64,000 bases of DNA from contig OZ025218.1 of assembly GCA_964019055.1 (NCBI GenBank), positions 3,866,169 to 3,930,168 on the forward strand, written 5' to 3'. Positions 46,301-49,620 of the stretch are shown in pieces (the stretch's first letter is position 1; every line of letters starts with the position of its first letter). Position numbers and translations under genes: made by a program. Below the pieces are notes generated by a model, which searched no databases, was not told where the DNA came from, and worked only from the letters and a program-made list of their open reading frames with translations. The stretch comes from Anthopleura xanthogrammica. Taxonomy: Eukaryota > Cnidaria > Anthozoa > Actiniaria > Actiniidae.

Positions 46301-47962
46301 GTATGGTATGGTATGGTATGGTATGGCATGGCATGGCATGGCATGGCATGGCATGGCATGGCATGGCATGGCATGGCATGGCATGGCATGGCATGGCATG
46401 GCATGGTATGGTATGGTATGGTATGGCATGGCATAGTATGGCATGGCATGGCATGGCATGGCATGGTATGGTATGGTATGGTATGGTATGGTATATTATG
46501 GTTTGGTATGGTATGGTATGGTATGGTATGGTATGGTATGGTATGGTATTGTATGGTATGGTATGGTATGGTATGGTATGGTATGGTATGGTATGGTATG
46601 GTATGGCATGGCATGGCATGGCATGGCATGGTATGGTATGGTATGGTATGGTATGGTATGGTATGGTATGGTATGGTATGGTATGGTATGGTATGGTATG
46701 GTATGGTATGGTATGGTATGGTATGGTATGGTATGGTATGGTATGGTATGGTATGGTATGGTATGGTATGGTATGGTATGGTATGGTATGGTATGGTATG
46801 GTATGGTATGGTATGGTATGGTATGGTATGGTATGGTATGGTATGGTATGGTATGGTATGGTATGGTATGGTATGGTATGGTATGGTATGGTATGGTATG
46901 GTATGGTATGGTATGGTATGGTATGGTATGGTATGGTATGGTATGGTATGGTATGGTATGGTATGGTATGGTATGGTATGGTATGGTATGGTATGGTATG
47001 GTATGGTATGGTATGGTATGGTATTGCATAACGTAACGTAGAAGTAGAGTACGTTTTGTGTGCACATGTGTCTACCCAAATGCAAATTATATCAAATATT
47101 TCTTCTTTTTTTTCCAGTTTCCACCAATCCATGCAGTTCTGGGTGGGTTTGACAAAGCAAGAATTGTGAAGTCAACCTCAAGGGCTGCTCAGGCATACAA
47201 GACAGACATACATCAAGTCGGTAGCCTTATTAAAGAAATGTTGACCATTTGTGGTCACCTTGGACAGTTTGAAGAGGTAGGAAAAACATGTTTTTTTTTT
47301 GTTATGAATAAATTAATAAATAGCTAATAATAACTACGGAATTTTCAAATGCAAAAAAAATATGCAACTTTAACATATTTCCGATGGTTTAGCGTGGTAT
47401 GTCCTCTTATTTACCACGATATAACGTCAAACGTTGGTCAAAATGTTATGTACTCACGAGGCGTAGCCGGTAAATAAGAGGACATACCACGCTAAACCAT
47501 CGGAAATTTGTTTTTTGCCATTAAAAAAAAGTCAAATAAAAGAGCCAAATACGAAGAAAAAGTTTGAAAGAAAAAACCGTTTCAAGCGGGCAGTGATACG
47601 TGGCCGAGCGATTCGTCATTTTATCGGTATGTCCTCTTATTTACCCCGGGTCTCGACCAATCAGCGCGCGAGAGGTATTATGGTAAAATCACAATTATGG
47701 TAAAAATAATTTTTTTTTACTTTTTTCGGAACTAGAGGCTTATCTAACTAGGGTAGGGTAGCGTTCTACGCAAGATTAAATGTACTTTAGAAAAACTGAT
47801 ATTATCGTTGACTTTTTAAATTCTTTGAATCAGGTCAGTGATGTGATTGAGATGTGCTTCCAGGAATCTTCTGAATGGCGACAAAGAATAACTGAAATCA
47901 GAAGTTTCTTTGAAAAGGCTTCTGATGATTATGACGACAAAGAAATGGAAACACGATTATAG
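2088..47962 (+). CDS. Multi-module adhesion-type LGR receptor with C-terminal pseudokinase (5' partial, about 40 exons)
   Basis: One gene model built from splice sites and reading phase. All consecutive exons keep frame, and extracellular module borders are almost all phase 1, as expected for shuffled modules. Order: N-terminal segment, MAM, LDLa x3, MAM, partial MAM, 'GCFKD' module, pentraxin-like, MAM, CUB, LRRNT, eight LRRs, 7TM, kinase-like domain, stop at 47960-47962. About 6.34 kb of coding sequence is visible (about 2,114 residues). The first exon is entered in phase 1, so the signal peptide and start codon lie upstream of the window or were missed. The family resembles Lymnaea GRL101 and relaxin receptors (LDLa plus LRR plus 7TM); the MAM, pentraxin and CUB modules and above all the kinase-like tail are additions. 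The weakest junction is 17842 to 22012. If that fails there are two genes, but the downstream part then lacks any visible start or signal peptide. Expected location: plasma membrane, large ectodomain outside, kinase-like domain inside. Confidence 0.72.
2575..2739. mobile_element. Palindromic MITE (arms about 50 bp)
   Basis: Left arm 2575-2622 (AGAGGCTTTGCACCATCACG onward) is repeated in inverted orientation at about 2690-2739, with a non-palindromic centre of about 65 bp. Located in the intron between receptor exons 2 and 3. Confidence 0.75.
3313..4062 (+). CDS. Receptor exons 4-5: MAM domain 1
   Basis: Exons 3313-3557 and 3954-4062 join in phase 0. The first encodes the MAM core ([15 protein letters not shown] strand: [15 protein letters not shown], then [11 protein letters not shown] and RLLWQERG). 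The second encodes the MAM end, [27 protein letters not shown], corresponding to the family pattern of an Asp-rich strand followed by a terminal Cys. MAM domains are about 160-170 residues and mediate extracellular adhesion or dimerisation; this one is somewhat short. It precedes the LDLa exons by a phase-1 junction. Confidence 0.7.
3665..3785. repeat. Small inverted repeat around an AT-rich ACAATA tract
   Basis: TAAATCCATGTCCAAGT near 3668 is mirrored by ACTTGGACATGGATTTA near 3765. The interior is rich in ACAATACA repeats. It sits within the intron that splits MAM 1. Confidence 0.6.
4199..4420 (+). CDS. Receptor exon 6: LDLa repeats 1 and 2
   Basis: A single 222-nt phase 1-1 exon encodes two complete LDL-receptor class A repeats. 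Repeat 1 has [27 protein letters not shown] and a closing Cys. Repeat 2 has [32 protein letters not shown]. Each has six cysteines and the acidic SDE calcium cage (CDGxxxCxDxSDE), so both should bind calcium. In GRL101 and relaxin receptors, LDLa repeats lie amino-terminal to the LRRs and are needed for signalling. Confidence 0.9.
4575..6425. mobile_element. Long-TIR fold-back element carrying a LINE fragment
   Basis: Arms of about 450 bp (about 4580-5030 and 5965-6420) are inverted copies: GACATTATGCTGCTTA, TTCTCGCTCGCTTCGCAAAA, CCATCTTGAACCGGAAGTG and AATTATTGAATTCATACGAA all recur reversed. The unique centre contains a minus-strand LINE reverse-transcriptase fragment (5871-5686: [20 protein letters not shown]). 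It occupies the intron between LDLa exons 6 and 7. Confidence 0.8.
5540..5871 (-). pseudogene. LINE reverse-transcriptase fragment inside fold-back element
   Basis: The minus-strand peptide [20 protein letters not shown] then [14 protein letters not shown] matches the thumb-proximal 'GMEFGxxKCAxL' segment of non-LTR retrotransposon RTs. It is short, lacks the catalytic core and is flanked by the two inverted arms. Confidence 0.7.
6717..6861. mobile_element. Near-perfect palindromic MITE
   Basis: GGTTAGAGAATAAACGCGAG at the left is matched by the inverted CGAGTGTTTATTCTCTAACC at the right, and the arms meet around GCCACGAGGGCGAAACCCGAGT. About 65-bp arms. From 6862 to 7756 I see only a short inverted repeat near 7160-7260 and AT-rich sequence. 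Confidence 0.8.
7757..8467 (+). CDS. Receptor exons 7-8: degenerate third LDLa and linker
   Basis: Exon 7757-7879 (phase 1-1) encodes a cysteine pattern like LDLa ([34 protein letters not shown]), but the calcium-cage SDE is replaced by DKSN. Calcium binding is therefore doubtful. Exon 8393-8467 (phase 1-1) encodes a short Cys-containing linker ([20 protein letters not shown]) leading into MAM 2. Both join their neighbours in frame. Confidence 0.68.
8551..11096 (+). CDS. Receptor exons 9-11: MAM domain 2
   Basis: Exons 8551-8691, 9721-10013 and 10994-11096 (phases 1-1, 1-0, 0-1). The start [15 protein letters not shown] is a classic MAM opening (Cys-x-F...FCG). It is followed by [23 protein letters not shown] (the conserved [10 protein letters not shown] strand), WYLGEVEMP and the end [21 protein letters not shown]...C. 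All canonical MAM strands are present, so this is the best-preserved MAM of the receptor. Exon 10 lies just after a cluster of AT-rich palindromic repeats. Confidence 0.85.
9135..9456. mobile_element. TIR element with 'GTGTCAAAGTTTTAGGGATTC' ends (copy 1)
   Basis: Left end 9139-9180 and right end 9418-9458 are inverted copies of CGCAAAAGTGTCAAAGTTTT plus AGGGATTCG. The interior shares GGTATTCTAGAACAACTTGG with copies near 18025-18283 and 21690-21850. A nested small palindrome, 9300-9415, interrupts this copy. Confidence 0.72.
9457..9680. mobile_element. 220-bp palindromic element 'AGCCCTAGTGATAGGCA' (copy 1 of 5)
   Basis: Perfectly structured fold-back: outer ends CAGCGATATGCAGAAATT / inverted at 9660-9675, inner arms ATCAAAAGTATATCGGAAAT / inverted, and a conserved loop AGCCCTAGTGATAGGCA. 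It is flanked by TATATA runs. It lies about 40 bp upstream of MAM 2 exon 10. Confidence 0.85.
10288..10939. mobile_element. 650-bp DNA element with 21-bp TIRs
   Basis: CTTAAGGTGACTGACTACTTT at the left and AAAGTAGTCAGTCAACTTAAG at the right form terminal inverted repeats with few mismatches. Non-coding interior. Partial relatives at 960-1205 and 42730-43290. The stretch 10050-10190 before it is GTTGGTTGG low-complexity sequence. Confidence 0.8.
11436..11615. mobile_element. Single-arm copy of the 280-bp palindrome
   Basis: AGGGAGCCCACAGCCACTGG through TTATCAGCTGCTAACGTTGC and CGTAGAATAT matches one arm of the palindrome at 57767-58046, with a short insertion after GCACGAG. The second arm is absent. 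Confidence 0.7.
11650..12985. mobile_element. 1.3-kb element 'X' copy 1
   Basis: Begins near GTCTAAAAGCGGAGCTCCCA and ends near AGTGCTCCGCTATAAAAAG, so the ends form a short inverted repeat around GCGGAGC. A second, inverted copy occupies about 27400-29565. Both contain similar short open frames (for example 12498-12692, 27949-27758), but no transposase is recognisable, so it is probably a non-autonomous DNA element. Confidence 0.68.
13127..13888. mobile_element. 760-bp TIR element
   Basis: Left AATTCGGTGCGGGCACAATC... with CCCTCCCC, and right GGGGAGGGGGTGATTGTGCT...GCGCCGAATT, form inverted ends extending about 130 bp (GATCACCTGG and GGGATTGATTCTTATTC also mirrored). No coding capacity. From 13889 to 15268 I see no identifiable feature. 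Confidence 0.72.
15269..17451 (+). CDS. Receptor exons 12-15: microexon and partial MAM domain 3
   Basis: A 21-nt microexon 15269-15289 (encoding about SITGYP) is followed by 15801-15962, 16228-16310 and 17334-17451, all phase-compatible. The sequence includes [11 protein letters not shown] (compare [13 protein letters not shown]), GWRYVQVPL and a C-terminal [17 protein letters not shown], matching the second half of a MAM domain. The first half, including the FCG opening, was not found, so the domain is truncated or diverged. Confidence 0.62.
16016..16178. repeat. (CCAT)n / (CCGT)n microsatellite
   Basis: About 90 bp of CCAT tetramers changes to CCGT tetramers and back to CCAT. The clean block switch suggests a CpG-bearing variant expanded as a unit. 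In the intron between receptor exons 13 and 14, ending about 50 bp before exon 14. Confidence 0.95.
16703..16795. repeat. (TAA)n-(TTA)n inverted microsatellite
   Basis: A TAA run of about 65 bp switches to its complement ATT/TTA for about 30 bp, so it can fold on itself. Around it (16430-17330) nothing else was identified apart from AT-rich sequence. Confidence 0.93.
17528..17842 (+). CDS. Receptor exon 16: cysteine-containing 'GCFKD...ANDVY' module
   Basis: A single exon encodes about 105 residues with [10 protein letters not shown] near the start, [22 protein letters not shown] in the middle and [14 protein letters not shown]...ANDVYVI at the end; four cysteines. The layout loosely resembles WSC/carbohydrate-binding modules, but I cannot name the family with confidence. 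The donor AAAC|GTACGG at 17842 gives phase 1 and joins exon 17 at 22012. If it is not used, the frame runs to a stop at 17863-17865. That alternative would end the protein here as a secreted MAM/LDLa product. Confidence 0.65.
17945..18027. mobile_element. End fragment of the 1-kb element 'Y'
   Basis: TCATGGAAAGTGCGCGCGTA then CGGTTTTTATTCACAAGTTG and CGAACAAGCGAGTCTTC match the first 75 bp of the element at 31857 with few differences. Confidence 0.75.
18025..18283. mobile_element. TIR element with 'GTGTCAAAGTTTTAGGGATTC' ends (copy 2)
   Basis: The 35-bp ends (ACACCGAATCCCTAAAACTT left, inverted at the right) are intact and the interior includes CAAGTTGTTCTAGAATACC. About 250 bp, flanked by TATATA. 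Non-coding. Confidence 0.8.
18285..18510. mobile_element. 220-bp palindromic element (copy 2 of 5)
   Basis: Ends CAGCCTTTTGCAAAAATTAT and its inverse; loop AGCCCTAGTGATAGGCA. Immediately adjoins the TIR element that precedes it and is followed by a (TA)n tract. Confidence 0.87.
18556..19025. mobile_element. Two adjacent palindromic MITEs
   Basis: First: 18558-18710, arms ATTACATGG...ACGAATTTTATCTTC and the inverse, meeting at GTGAGCGCAGCGAACGAGTG. Second: about 18880-19020, arms TGCAATTTGGTCTGATATCA and the inverse, meeting at CACGACCGCGTAGCGGGAGT. Both have the same hairpin-tip style, with CGnnnGCG at the turn. Confidence 0.75.
19394..19615. mobile_element. 220-bp palindromic element (copy 3 of 5)
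   Basis: CAGCTTTTTGCAAAAATTAT at the left and its inverse at the right; the same inner arms and loop. Flanked on both sides by (TA)n of 20-40 bp. Confidence 0.88.
19651..20279. repeat. Direct repeat pair, 165 bp
   Basis: 19651-19815 and 20115-20279 are near-identical, starting ATGAGATTTGTTAACATAAA and ending TTGCTTTGACAAACTTCAT. They are separated by about 300 bp of unique sequence. They may be LTR-like ends of a small element or a local duplication; no coding or primer-binding site was recognised. Confidence 0.75.
20290..20512. mobile_element. 220-bp palindromic element (copy 4 of 5)
   Basis: Ends CAGCGATATGCAGAAATTCT and the inverse. The conserved loop is present in inverted orientation compared with copies 2 and 3 (TGCCTATCACTAGGGCT). 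Followed by (TA)n. Confidence 0.87.
20545..20975. mobile_element. TIR element with 'GCAGAAACGTTGTAGTATACATTTA' ends
   Basis: Left end at 20548 and inverted right end at 20945-20972 (TAAATGTATACTACAACGTT). One arm is also found alone at 33549-33690, including AAGCAAGACATGTCAAA. About 430 bp, non-coding. Confidence 0.73.
21490..21850. mobile_element. Palindromic MITE and adjoining fragment
   Basis: About 21495-21685 folds: GATAATGTCC then GATGAGAAATGGTCC, inverted at 21630-21660; the tip is CGAAGCTTCGCTTCTCGG. 21690-21850 is a partial copy of the GTGTCAAAGTTTTAG element, with GGTATTCTAGAACAACTTGG. Confidence 0.7.
22012..25330 (+). CDS. Receptor exons 17-20: linker and pentraxin/LamG-like domain
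   Basis: Exons 22012-22131, 22419-22617, 23292-23434 and 25091-25330 (phases 1-1, 1-2, 2-1, 1-1). Exon 17 encodes a linker with [10 protein letters not shown]. Exons 18-20 encode a jelly-roll domain: FTICFWVKC, then the pentraxin signature strand [20 protein letters not shown] (His-x-Cys-x-Thr-Trp), then [22 protein letters not shown] and GDVISW. These match the pentraxin order of H-x-C-x-T-W, a 'GxxNxW' strand and a C-terminal Cys...G-x-V-x-W. Pentraxin domains bind ligands in a calcium-dependent way; calcium residues were not checked. The intron before exon 20 carries two LINE fragments on the opposite strand. Confidence 0.8.
23939..24640 (-). pseudogene. LINE reverse-transcriptase fragment (R2/NeSL-like)
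   Basis: On the minus strand, [38 protein letters not shown] and [13 protein letters not shown] are RT domains A, B' and C (the catalytic box here reads YIDD). Downstream [14 protein letters not shown] continues the thumb. Frameshifts and a stop before MMSIHRFP break it. It lies antisense within the receptor intron between exons 19 and 20. Confidence 0.82.
24641..24991 (-). pseudogene. Second LINE fragment (CR1/Rex-like C-terminus)
   Basis: The peptide [50 protein letters not shown] and KTTLGDRA is the conserved post-RT end of CR1/L2-type LINEs. It abuts the preceding fragment, which is of a different clade, so one inserted beside or into the other. Confidence 0.85.
25331..26675. other. Intron between exons 20 and 21, no feature found
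   Basis: Contains an AT-rich stretch (26000-26110, TTTAT-rich) and a fragment near 25420-25480 resembling an end of the inverted repeat at 41211 (CACAGGCAGCCCAAGC). Open frames here look non-coding. Confidence 0.5.
26676..30059 (+). CDS. Receptor exons 21-22: MAM domain 4
   Basis: Exons 26676-26929 and 29951-30059 join in phase 0 across a 3-kb, transposon-filled intron. Exon 21 includes [32 protein letters not shown] (the MAM CLRFxYxMxGxxxGxL strand), KVIWMDD and MWKKGEVSL. Exon 22 supplies [15 protein letters not shown] as the domain end. Exon 21 is entered in phase 1 from the pentraxin exon, and exon 22 leaves in phase 1 into CUB. Confidence 0.75.
27160..27250. repeat. Small palindrome
   Basis: GATAAATGTATTATCTGTAG and its inverse CTACAGATAATAAATTTATC flank GTAAAAC, with partially mirrored outer sequence (GAACTCG / CGAGTTC). 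Confidence 0.7.
27400..29565. mobile_element. Element 'X' copy 2 (inverted) with nested insertion
   Basis: Inverse copy of 11650-12985. Sequences around 27450 (GAGTTGATTTTTCATGG), 27800 (AAGAATAATCTTTCAGC) and 28700 (GGTCACGCTGTTTCG) match reversed. It is interrupted at about 28770-29525 by another element of about 0.75 kb, after which element X resumes at GGTATGCTATTCCTTGGGAG. Confidence 0.7.
28770..29525. mobile_element. Nested 'GCGTTAATTT' element inside element X
   Basis: Bounded by CATACCTTAT on the left and ATAAGGTATG on the right. Contains a palindrome at 28795-28925 (TATGATCC...GGTCAGGGTAAAATTTGC, inverted) and sequence shared with window bases 1-280. Confidence 0.65.
30268..30490. 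mobile_element. 220-bp palindromic element (copy 5 of 5)
   Basis: CAGCTTTTTGCAAAAATTAT and its inverse at the ends; the loop reads AGCTCTAGTGATAGGCA, one base different from the other copies. Followed directly by the long (TA)n tract before the CUB exon. Confidence 0.87.
30486..30556. repeat. (TA)n microsatellite
   Basis: About 35 uninterrupted TA dinucleotides between the palindromic element and the CUB exon acceptor, which lies about 28 bp further on. Confidence 0.95.
30585..30929 (+). CDS. Receptor exon 23: complete CUB domain
   Basis: A single 345-nt phase 1-1 exon encodes a whole CUB domain of about 112 residues. Features: [24 protein letters not shown] opening, [24 protein letters not shown] (the CUB C-x-x-DYLxVYDG strand with acidic calcium-site residues), [10 protein letters not shown] and a closing [19 protein letters not shown]. 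Four cysteines are in canonical spacing. A long (TA)n tract ends about 30 bp upstream of its acceptor. Confidence 0.92.
31228..31700. mobile_element. Fold-back element
   Basis: Inner arms ATGACTTTTGGAGGGCATAT / inverse near 31345, with tip GCGCCCGAGCGCAGCGAGGG. Outer ends near 31220 and 31680 (AATGATTCATTGCAGGG) are less clear. Non-coding. Confidence 0.62.
31784..33380 (+). CDS. Receptor exons 24-25: microexon linker and LRR N-terminal cap
   Basis: Microexon 31784-31810 (27 nt, about VEPPGAKNS) is followed by exon 33263-33380 (phase 1-2). Exon 25 encodes the LRRNT pattern [12 protein letters not shown], then [22 protein letters not shown], the usual 'L-x-x-V-P-x-x-I-P' run into the first repeat. 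The phase-2 exit is then kept by every LRR exon. The intron between the two exons contains a 1-kb mobile element. Confidence 0.83.
31857..32905. mobile_element. 1-kb element 'Y' copy 1
   Basis: Runs from TTCATGGAAAGTGCGCGCGT to CTCGGTATGTATATAAT. An inverted copy lies at 50088-51063. Internal duplicated segments (CTTTTCCTCCGC...ATTTCATCGATTTTC twice) and a doubled TTCTGATTGGACGTATCG. No transposase seen. Confidence 0.75.
33468..39313 (+). CDS. Receptor exons 26-33: eight leucine-rich repeats, one per 72-nt exon
   Basis: Eight exons, each exactly 72 nt and phase 2-2: 33468-33539, 34976-35047, 35198-35269, 36510-36581, 37394-37465, 38629-38700, 38960-39031 and 39242-39313. Each encodes one 24-residue repeat of the form LxLxxNxIxxIxxxxFxxLxxLxx, for example [19 protein letters not shown] in exon 32. 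One-repeat-per-exon phase-2 structure is typical of LGR (glycoprotein-hormone and relaxin receptor) genes. The block forms the ligand-binding solenoid directly before the hinge. Confidence 0.9.
33549..33690. mobile_element. Half copy of the GTTGTAGTATACATTTA TIR element
   Basis: Matches the left arm of the element at 20545, ending at GCAAGACATGTCAAAA. From 33691 to 34975 I recognise no gene; a GCGCGC-rich imperfect inverted repeat lies near 33940-34015. Confidence 0.65.
35664..36181. mobile_element. hAT-like MITE with CAGGGACCGCGGAGC TIRs
   Basis: CAGGGACCGCGGAGC at the left and GCTCCGCGGTCCCTG at the right are perfect 15-bp TIRs. Ends of the CAGGG type are common in hAT elements. Internal poly-C and poly-A runs at 36112-36155. 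Non-coding, 518 bp, in an LRR intron. Confidence 0.82.
37570..37740. mobile_element. Palindromic MITE
   Basis: GGGTTAGAGACTGATGTGAG is partly mirrored by CTAGAAGTCTCTTACCC; GAATAAATGCACGCGCTGAC and its inverse are inner arms meeting near GCACGAGGCGG. The following 37741-38628 includes a minus-strand open frame (38428-38234) of unknown identity that I do not call a gene. Confidence 0.75.
38729..38881. repeat. (AGCAC)n pentanucleotide repeat, about 30 units
   Basis: Perfect tandem array beginning 28 bp after the donor of LRR exon 31 and ending about 80 bp before LRR exon 32. It fills most of that intron. Five-base units without stops give long spurious open frames on both strands. Confidence 0.97.
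39415..40448 (+). CDS. Receptor exon 34: hinge and seven-transmembrane domain (class A, LGR/relaxin-receptor type)
   Basis: One 1,034-nt exon encodes the hinge and all seven helices. The hinge ([16 protein letters not shown], then SSCDDLM) is typical of LGRs. Counting from the Met at 39431: TM1 about 36-58 with GN, TM2 about 67-92 with LAISDFLMG, the TM3 Cys (RLCQF) about 109, ADRF in place of DRY about 134, TM4 about 150-172, the ECL2 Cys about 193, TM5 about 206-237, TM6 about 253-281 with FFCWMP, TM7 about 291-317 with [10 protein letters not shown] (NPxxY). The Met at 39431 is internal, since the frame is open upstream to the acceptor at 39414. A donor CAAG|GTAATT at 40448 continues to the kinase-like exons. 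Retaining that intron adds only two residues (GN) before a stop at 40454-40456, giving a conventional short-tailed GPCR. Confidence 0.95.
40517..40604. repeat. (CTCTGT)n hexanucleotide repeat
   Basis: About 14 perfect units, 70 bp downstream of the 7TM exon donor. The tract is pyrimidine-rich on the transcribed RNA. Not telomeric (vertebrate and cnidarian telomere unit is TTAGGG). Confidence 0.95.
40938..47962 (+). CDS. Receptor exons 35-40: cytoplasmic protein-kinase-like domain, probably a pseudokinase
   Basis: Exons 40938-41056, 42401-42566, 44549-44615, 45677-45878, 47118-47276 and 47834-47962 are all in frame with each other and with the 7TM exon (phases 1-0, 0-1, 1-2, 2-0, 0-0, 0-stop); about 280 residues. 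Landmarks in order: no GxGxxG loop around [17 protein letters not shown]; beta3 LLLLKCF (VAIK Lys kept); alpha[10 protein letters not shown] (Glu kept); hinge [10 protein letters not shown]; alpha[13 protein letters not shown]; catalytic loop [11 protein letters not shown] (Asp and Asn kept, HRD Arg lost); GGFDKARIV where DFGLAR is expected, so the Mg-binding Asp is missing; alpha[17 protein letters not shown] (matches xSDIWSFGVLLxEx); alpha[15 protein letters not shown] (usual PxxRP Arg region). The exon 36 donor is GC (AAAG|GCAAG). Most like the tyrosine-kinase/TKL group. Loss of the glycine loop and DFG Asp argues for a non-catalytic scaffold or allosteric domain. Confidence 0.78.
41211..42380. 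mobile_element. 1.17-kb long inverted repeat in a kinase-domain intron
   Basis: TCACAGGTAGCCCAAGC at 41211 and GCTTGGGCTACCTGTGA ending at 42380 cap two arms of about 500 bp that match almost base for base (for example GGAGGGTACATGACAAACGT and its inverse), separated by about 120 bp. TGATA flanks both ends. The right end is 20 bp from the acceptor of exon 36. Confidence 0.9.
42730..43295. mobile_element. Diverged copy of the CTTAAGGTGACTGACTAC element
   Basis: Contains ATTATCTCAAAAACGAGCTC then GGGACACTCC and ends in GTAGTCAACTTAAGAG, like the element at 10288. The left terminus is unclear. Confidence 0.6.
43828..44385. mobile_element. Fold-back element with perfect 72-bp hairpin
   Basis: Outer ends TTAGACC...GGTCTACGAGTCAATA and the inverse near 44343-44380; inner hairpin 44172-44318 with arms CTGCTCACAAAAACCGCTAA / inverse and no loop (CACTTAGTAAGTG at the tip). 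Confidence 0.78.
44870..45560. mobile_element. Two diverged fold-back repeats
   Basis: 44885-45025: AGCATGACTTGATGGTGATT... with inverse ATCACCCGAAATGTCATGCT. 45405-45560: several inverted ATCCCTCATCACTATTCAT / ATGAATAGTGATGAGAGATA and CCAGAGGGATGTT / AACATCCCTCTGG segments. Both lie in the intron before kinase exon 38. Confidence 0.68.
45986..47030. repeat. 1-kb (GGTAT/GGCAT)n pentanucleotide satellite
   Basis: About 205 pentamers, mostly GGTAT, with blocks of GGCAT around 46017-46035, 46325-46405, 46437-46465 and 46605-46630 and a few single variants. It fills the intron between kinase-like exons 38 and 39. All reading frames are open for long distances because the unit has no stop; these frames are not genes. 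Confidence 0.97.
47375..47512. mobile_element. Palindromic MITE in the last intron
   Basis: TTTCCGATGGTTTAGCGTGG then TATGTCCTCTTATTTACC and a near-perfect inverse at 47465-47510, with centre ATAACGTCAAACG. A partial second TATGTCCTCTTATTTACC lies at 47628. Confidence 0.8.
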
Positions 47963-48599
47963 ATAATACCCGAGAAGCCGGGCTTTGTATGAAAATGTTA
48001 CAACATTCATGACATATGTTATGAAGGGGTTTCAACGCAGCAATTTCGTGTAAATTGACCACTGCATGTTTCGCTTGAAGAAAGTTTCCTAAAAATCTCT
48101 CTTGCTCCGTTAAATGGCTGCTGTGAAGCCATCTACATTGAACAATGAACATAACAGTGAACAATGAAAAAGCTTATAATTCATTTTATTATACAAAATG
48201 ACAAAATATATTGTATTACGGATAATATTTATTATTTATTGCTGTTGTTTTCAAGTAGCATTTTGAACACTAACTTGCGCGCGCATTCTCCATTCTGTTA
48301 ACCAAAACACGCATAGGGAGGTGACACATATCTTTTAAAAAATGTGTAACTGCATCTAAACACAGCCTGAGTCGAGTGTTTTGTCCCAGAACATACCTTT
48401 ATATAAATAGTGTATGAACAATCATAGGTGAAAAAGCAATATGTCACGGTAGCTGAAAAAGACACAAATTATAGTAGACTATGCTTTTTCCCCATAAAGA
48501 TATGTTCGGCTAGTCCGTAAAAATGGTCCAAGGACCTCGCATCATACATTACGTAAAGTGTCCAAAACATATTTGAATACAATTGCATACAGCATGAAA

Positions 48600-49160
48600 A
48601 CTACAGTAATTTAACGAGTTAAGAATATATCTTATATTGAAAATCATTAACATTCAGATATTGTATTGCAATAATTATATAACGGACCAAAAAGAAACAA
48701 ACAACCAAAAAAAGCCTGCAATACTTCAACTAATTAAGAATACATCGTACATTTAACTGAAATCGTTAATTATCTTATCGTATATTAGCGAGCTAAGAAT
48801 ATAATTATATTGTATTGAAAATCGTTAACATTCAAATATTGTATCGTAACTATTATATAACGGACCAAAAAGAAACAAACAACCAAAAAAAAGCCTGCAA
48901 TACTTCAACTAATTAAGAATATATCCTACATTTAACTGAAAATCGTTAATTATCTTATCGTATATTAGCGAGCTAAGAATATAATTATCTTGTATTGAAA
49001 ATCGTTAACATTCAAATATTGTATTGTAATTATTATATAACGGACCAAAAAGAAACAAACAACCAAAAAAAAGCCTGCAATACTTCAACTAATTAAGAAT
49101 ATATCGCCGTACATTTAACTGAAAATCGTTAATTATCTTATCGTATATTTTAATTCTTTA
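48600..49160. repeat. 180-bp minisatellite, about three units
   Basis: The segment AACGGACCAAAAAGAAACAA starts at 48681, 48859 and 49039, giving periods of 178 and 180 bp. Flanking unit sequence (GAAAATCGTTAACATTCAAA, TATTAGCGAGCTAAGAATAT) repeats with it. AT-rich and non-coding. 47963-48600 is probably receptor 3' UTR and spacer; no canonical AATAAA was noticed close to the stop. Confidence 0.9.
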
Positions 49161-49620
49161 TTAAAATTATGATCATTGAGCTTTGTCTTATTTAGATATA
49201 GGTTTAATTACGCCAGACATGGACCCAAAACGTTGTGACTTATGCACCTATCAGCGGCTTCTCCGAGGGGTCAACTCCCGGGCTAACCACGGAGATAGGT
49301 GGGAGAATACAGGGAGATTGTACGCAAACATTGGCCCTGGGGTCGGGAAAATGCTCAACTTTGTTTTATGGTTCGGGTGTTGGGGTGGGGATACGATAGG
49401 TAGATATGGAATGAGGGTTCTACGCCACTATTTTGAGGTGCGAGTGAGGTGCGAGTGAGGTATGTTCCATTTTGAGGTGCACGCATTCTGAGGTGCGAAG
49501 GGGGGGGGGGGGAGTAGTCAGTCATGTCTATTTTTAGATTCGAGGGTTACACCACACAATGCAATGAAGGCTGACGTTTTTATTCATTGTAAATTATTTA
49601 ATATTTTTCAAAATTCTAAA
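49161..49620. other. Unassigned intergenic sequence
   Basis: An open frame at 49183-49458 (+) has no recognisable motif and ends in GAGGTGCGAGTGAGGTGCGA repeats and a poly-G run at 49500. I see no gene. Confidence 0.5.

Noticed and set aside
45820..47132. Very long open frames on both strands (repeated YHTIP and YGMVW peptides)
   Set aside because: Produced entirely by the stop-free GGTAT/GGCAT pentamer array; no unique sequence, and the array lies inside an intron with good splice sites on each side.
48600..49160. Regularly spaced repeats considered as a CRISPR array
   Set aside because: Whole 180-bp units repeat without unique spacers, and the genome is eukaryotic; it is a minisatellite.
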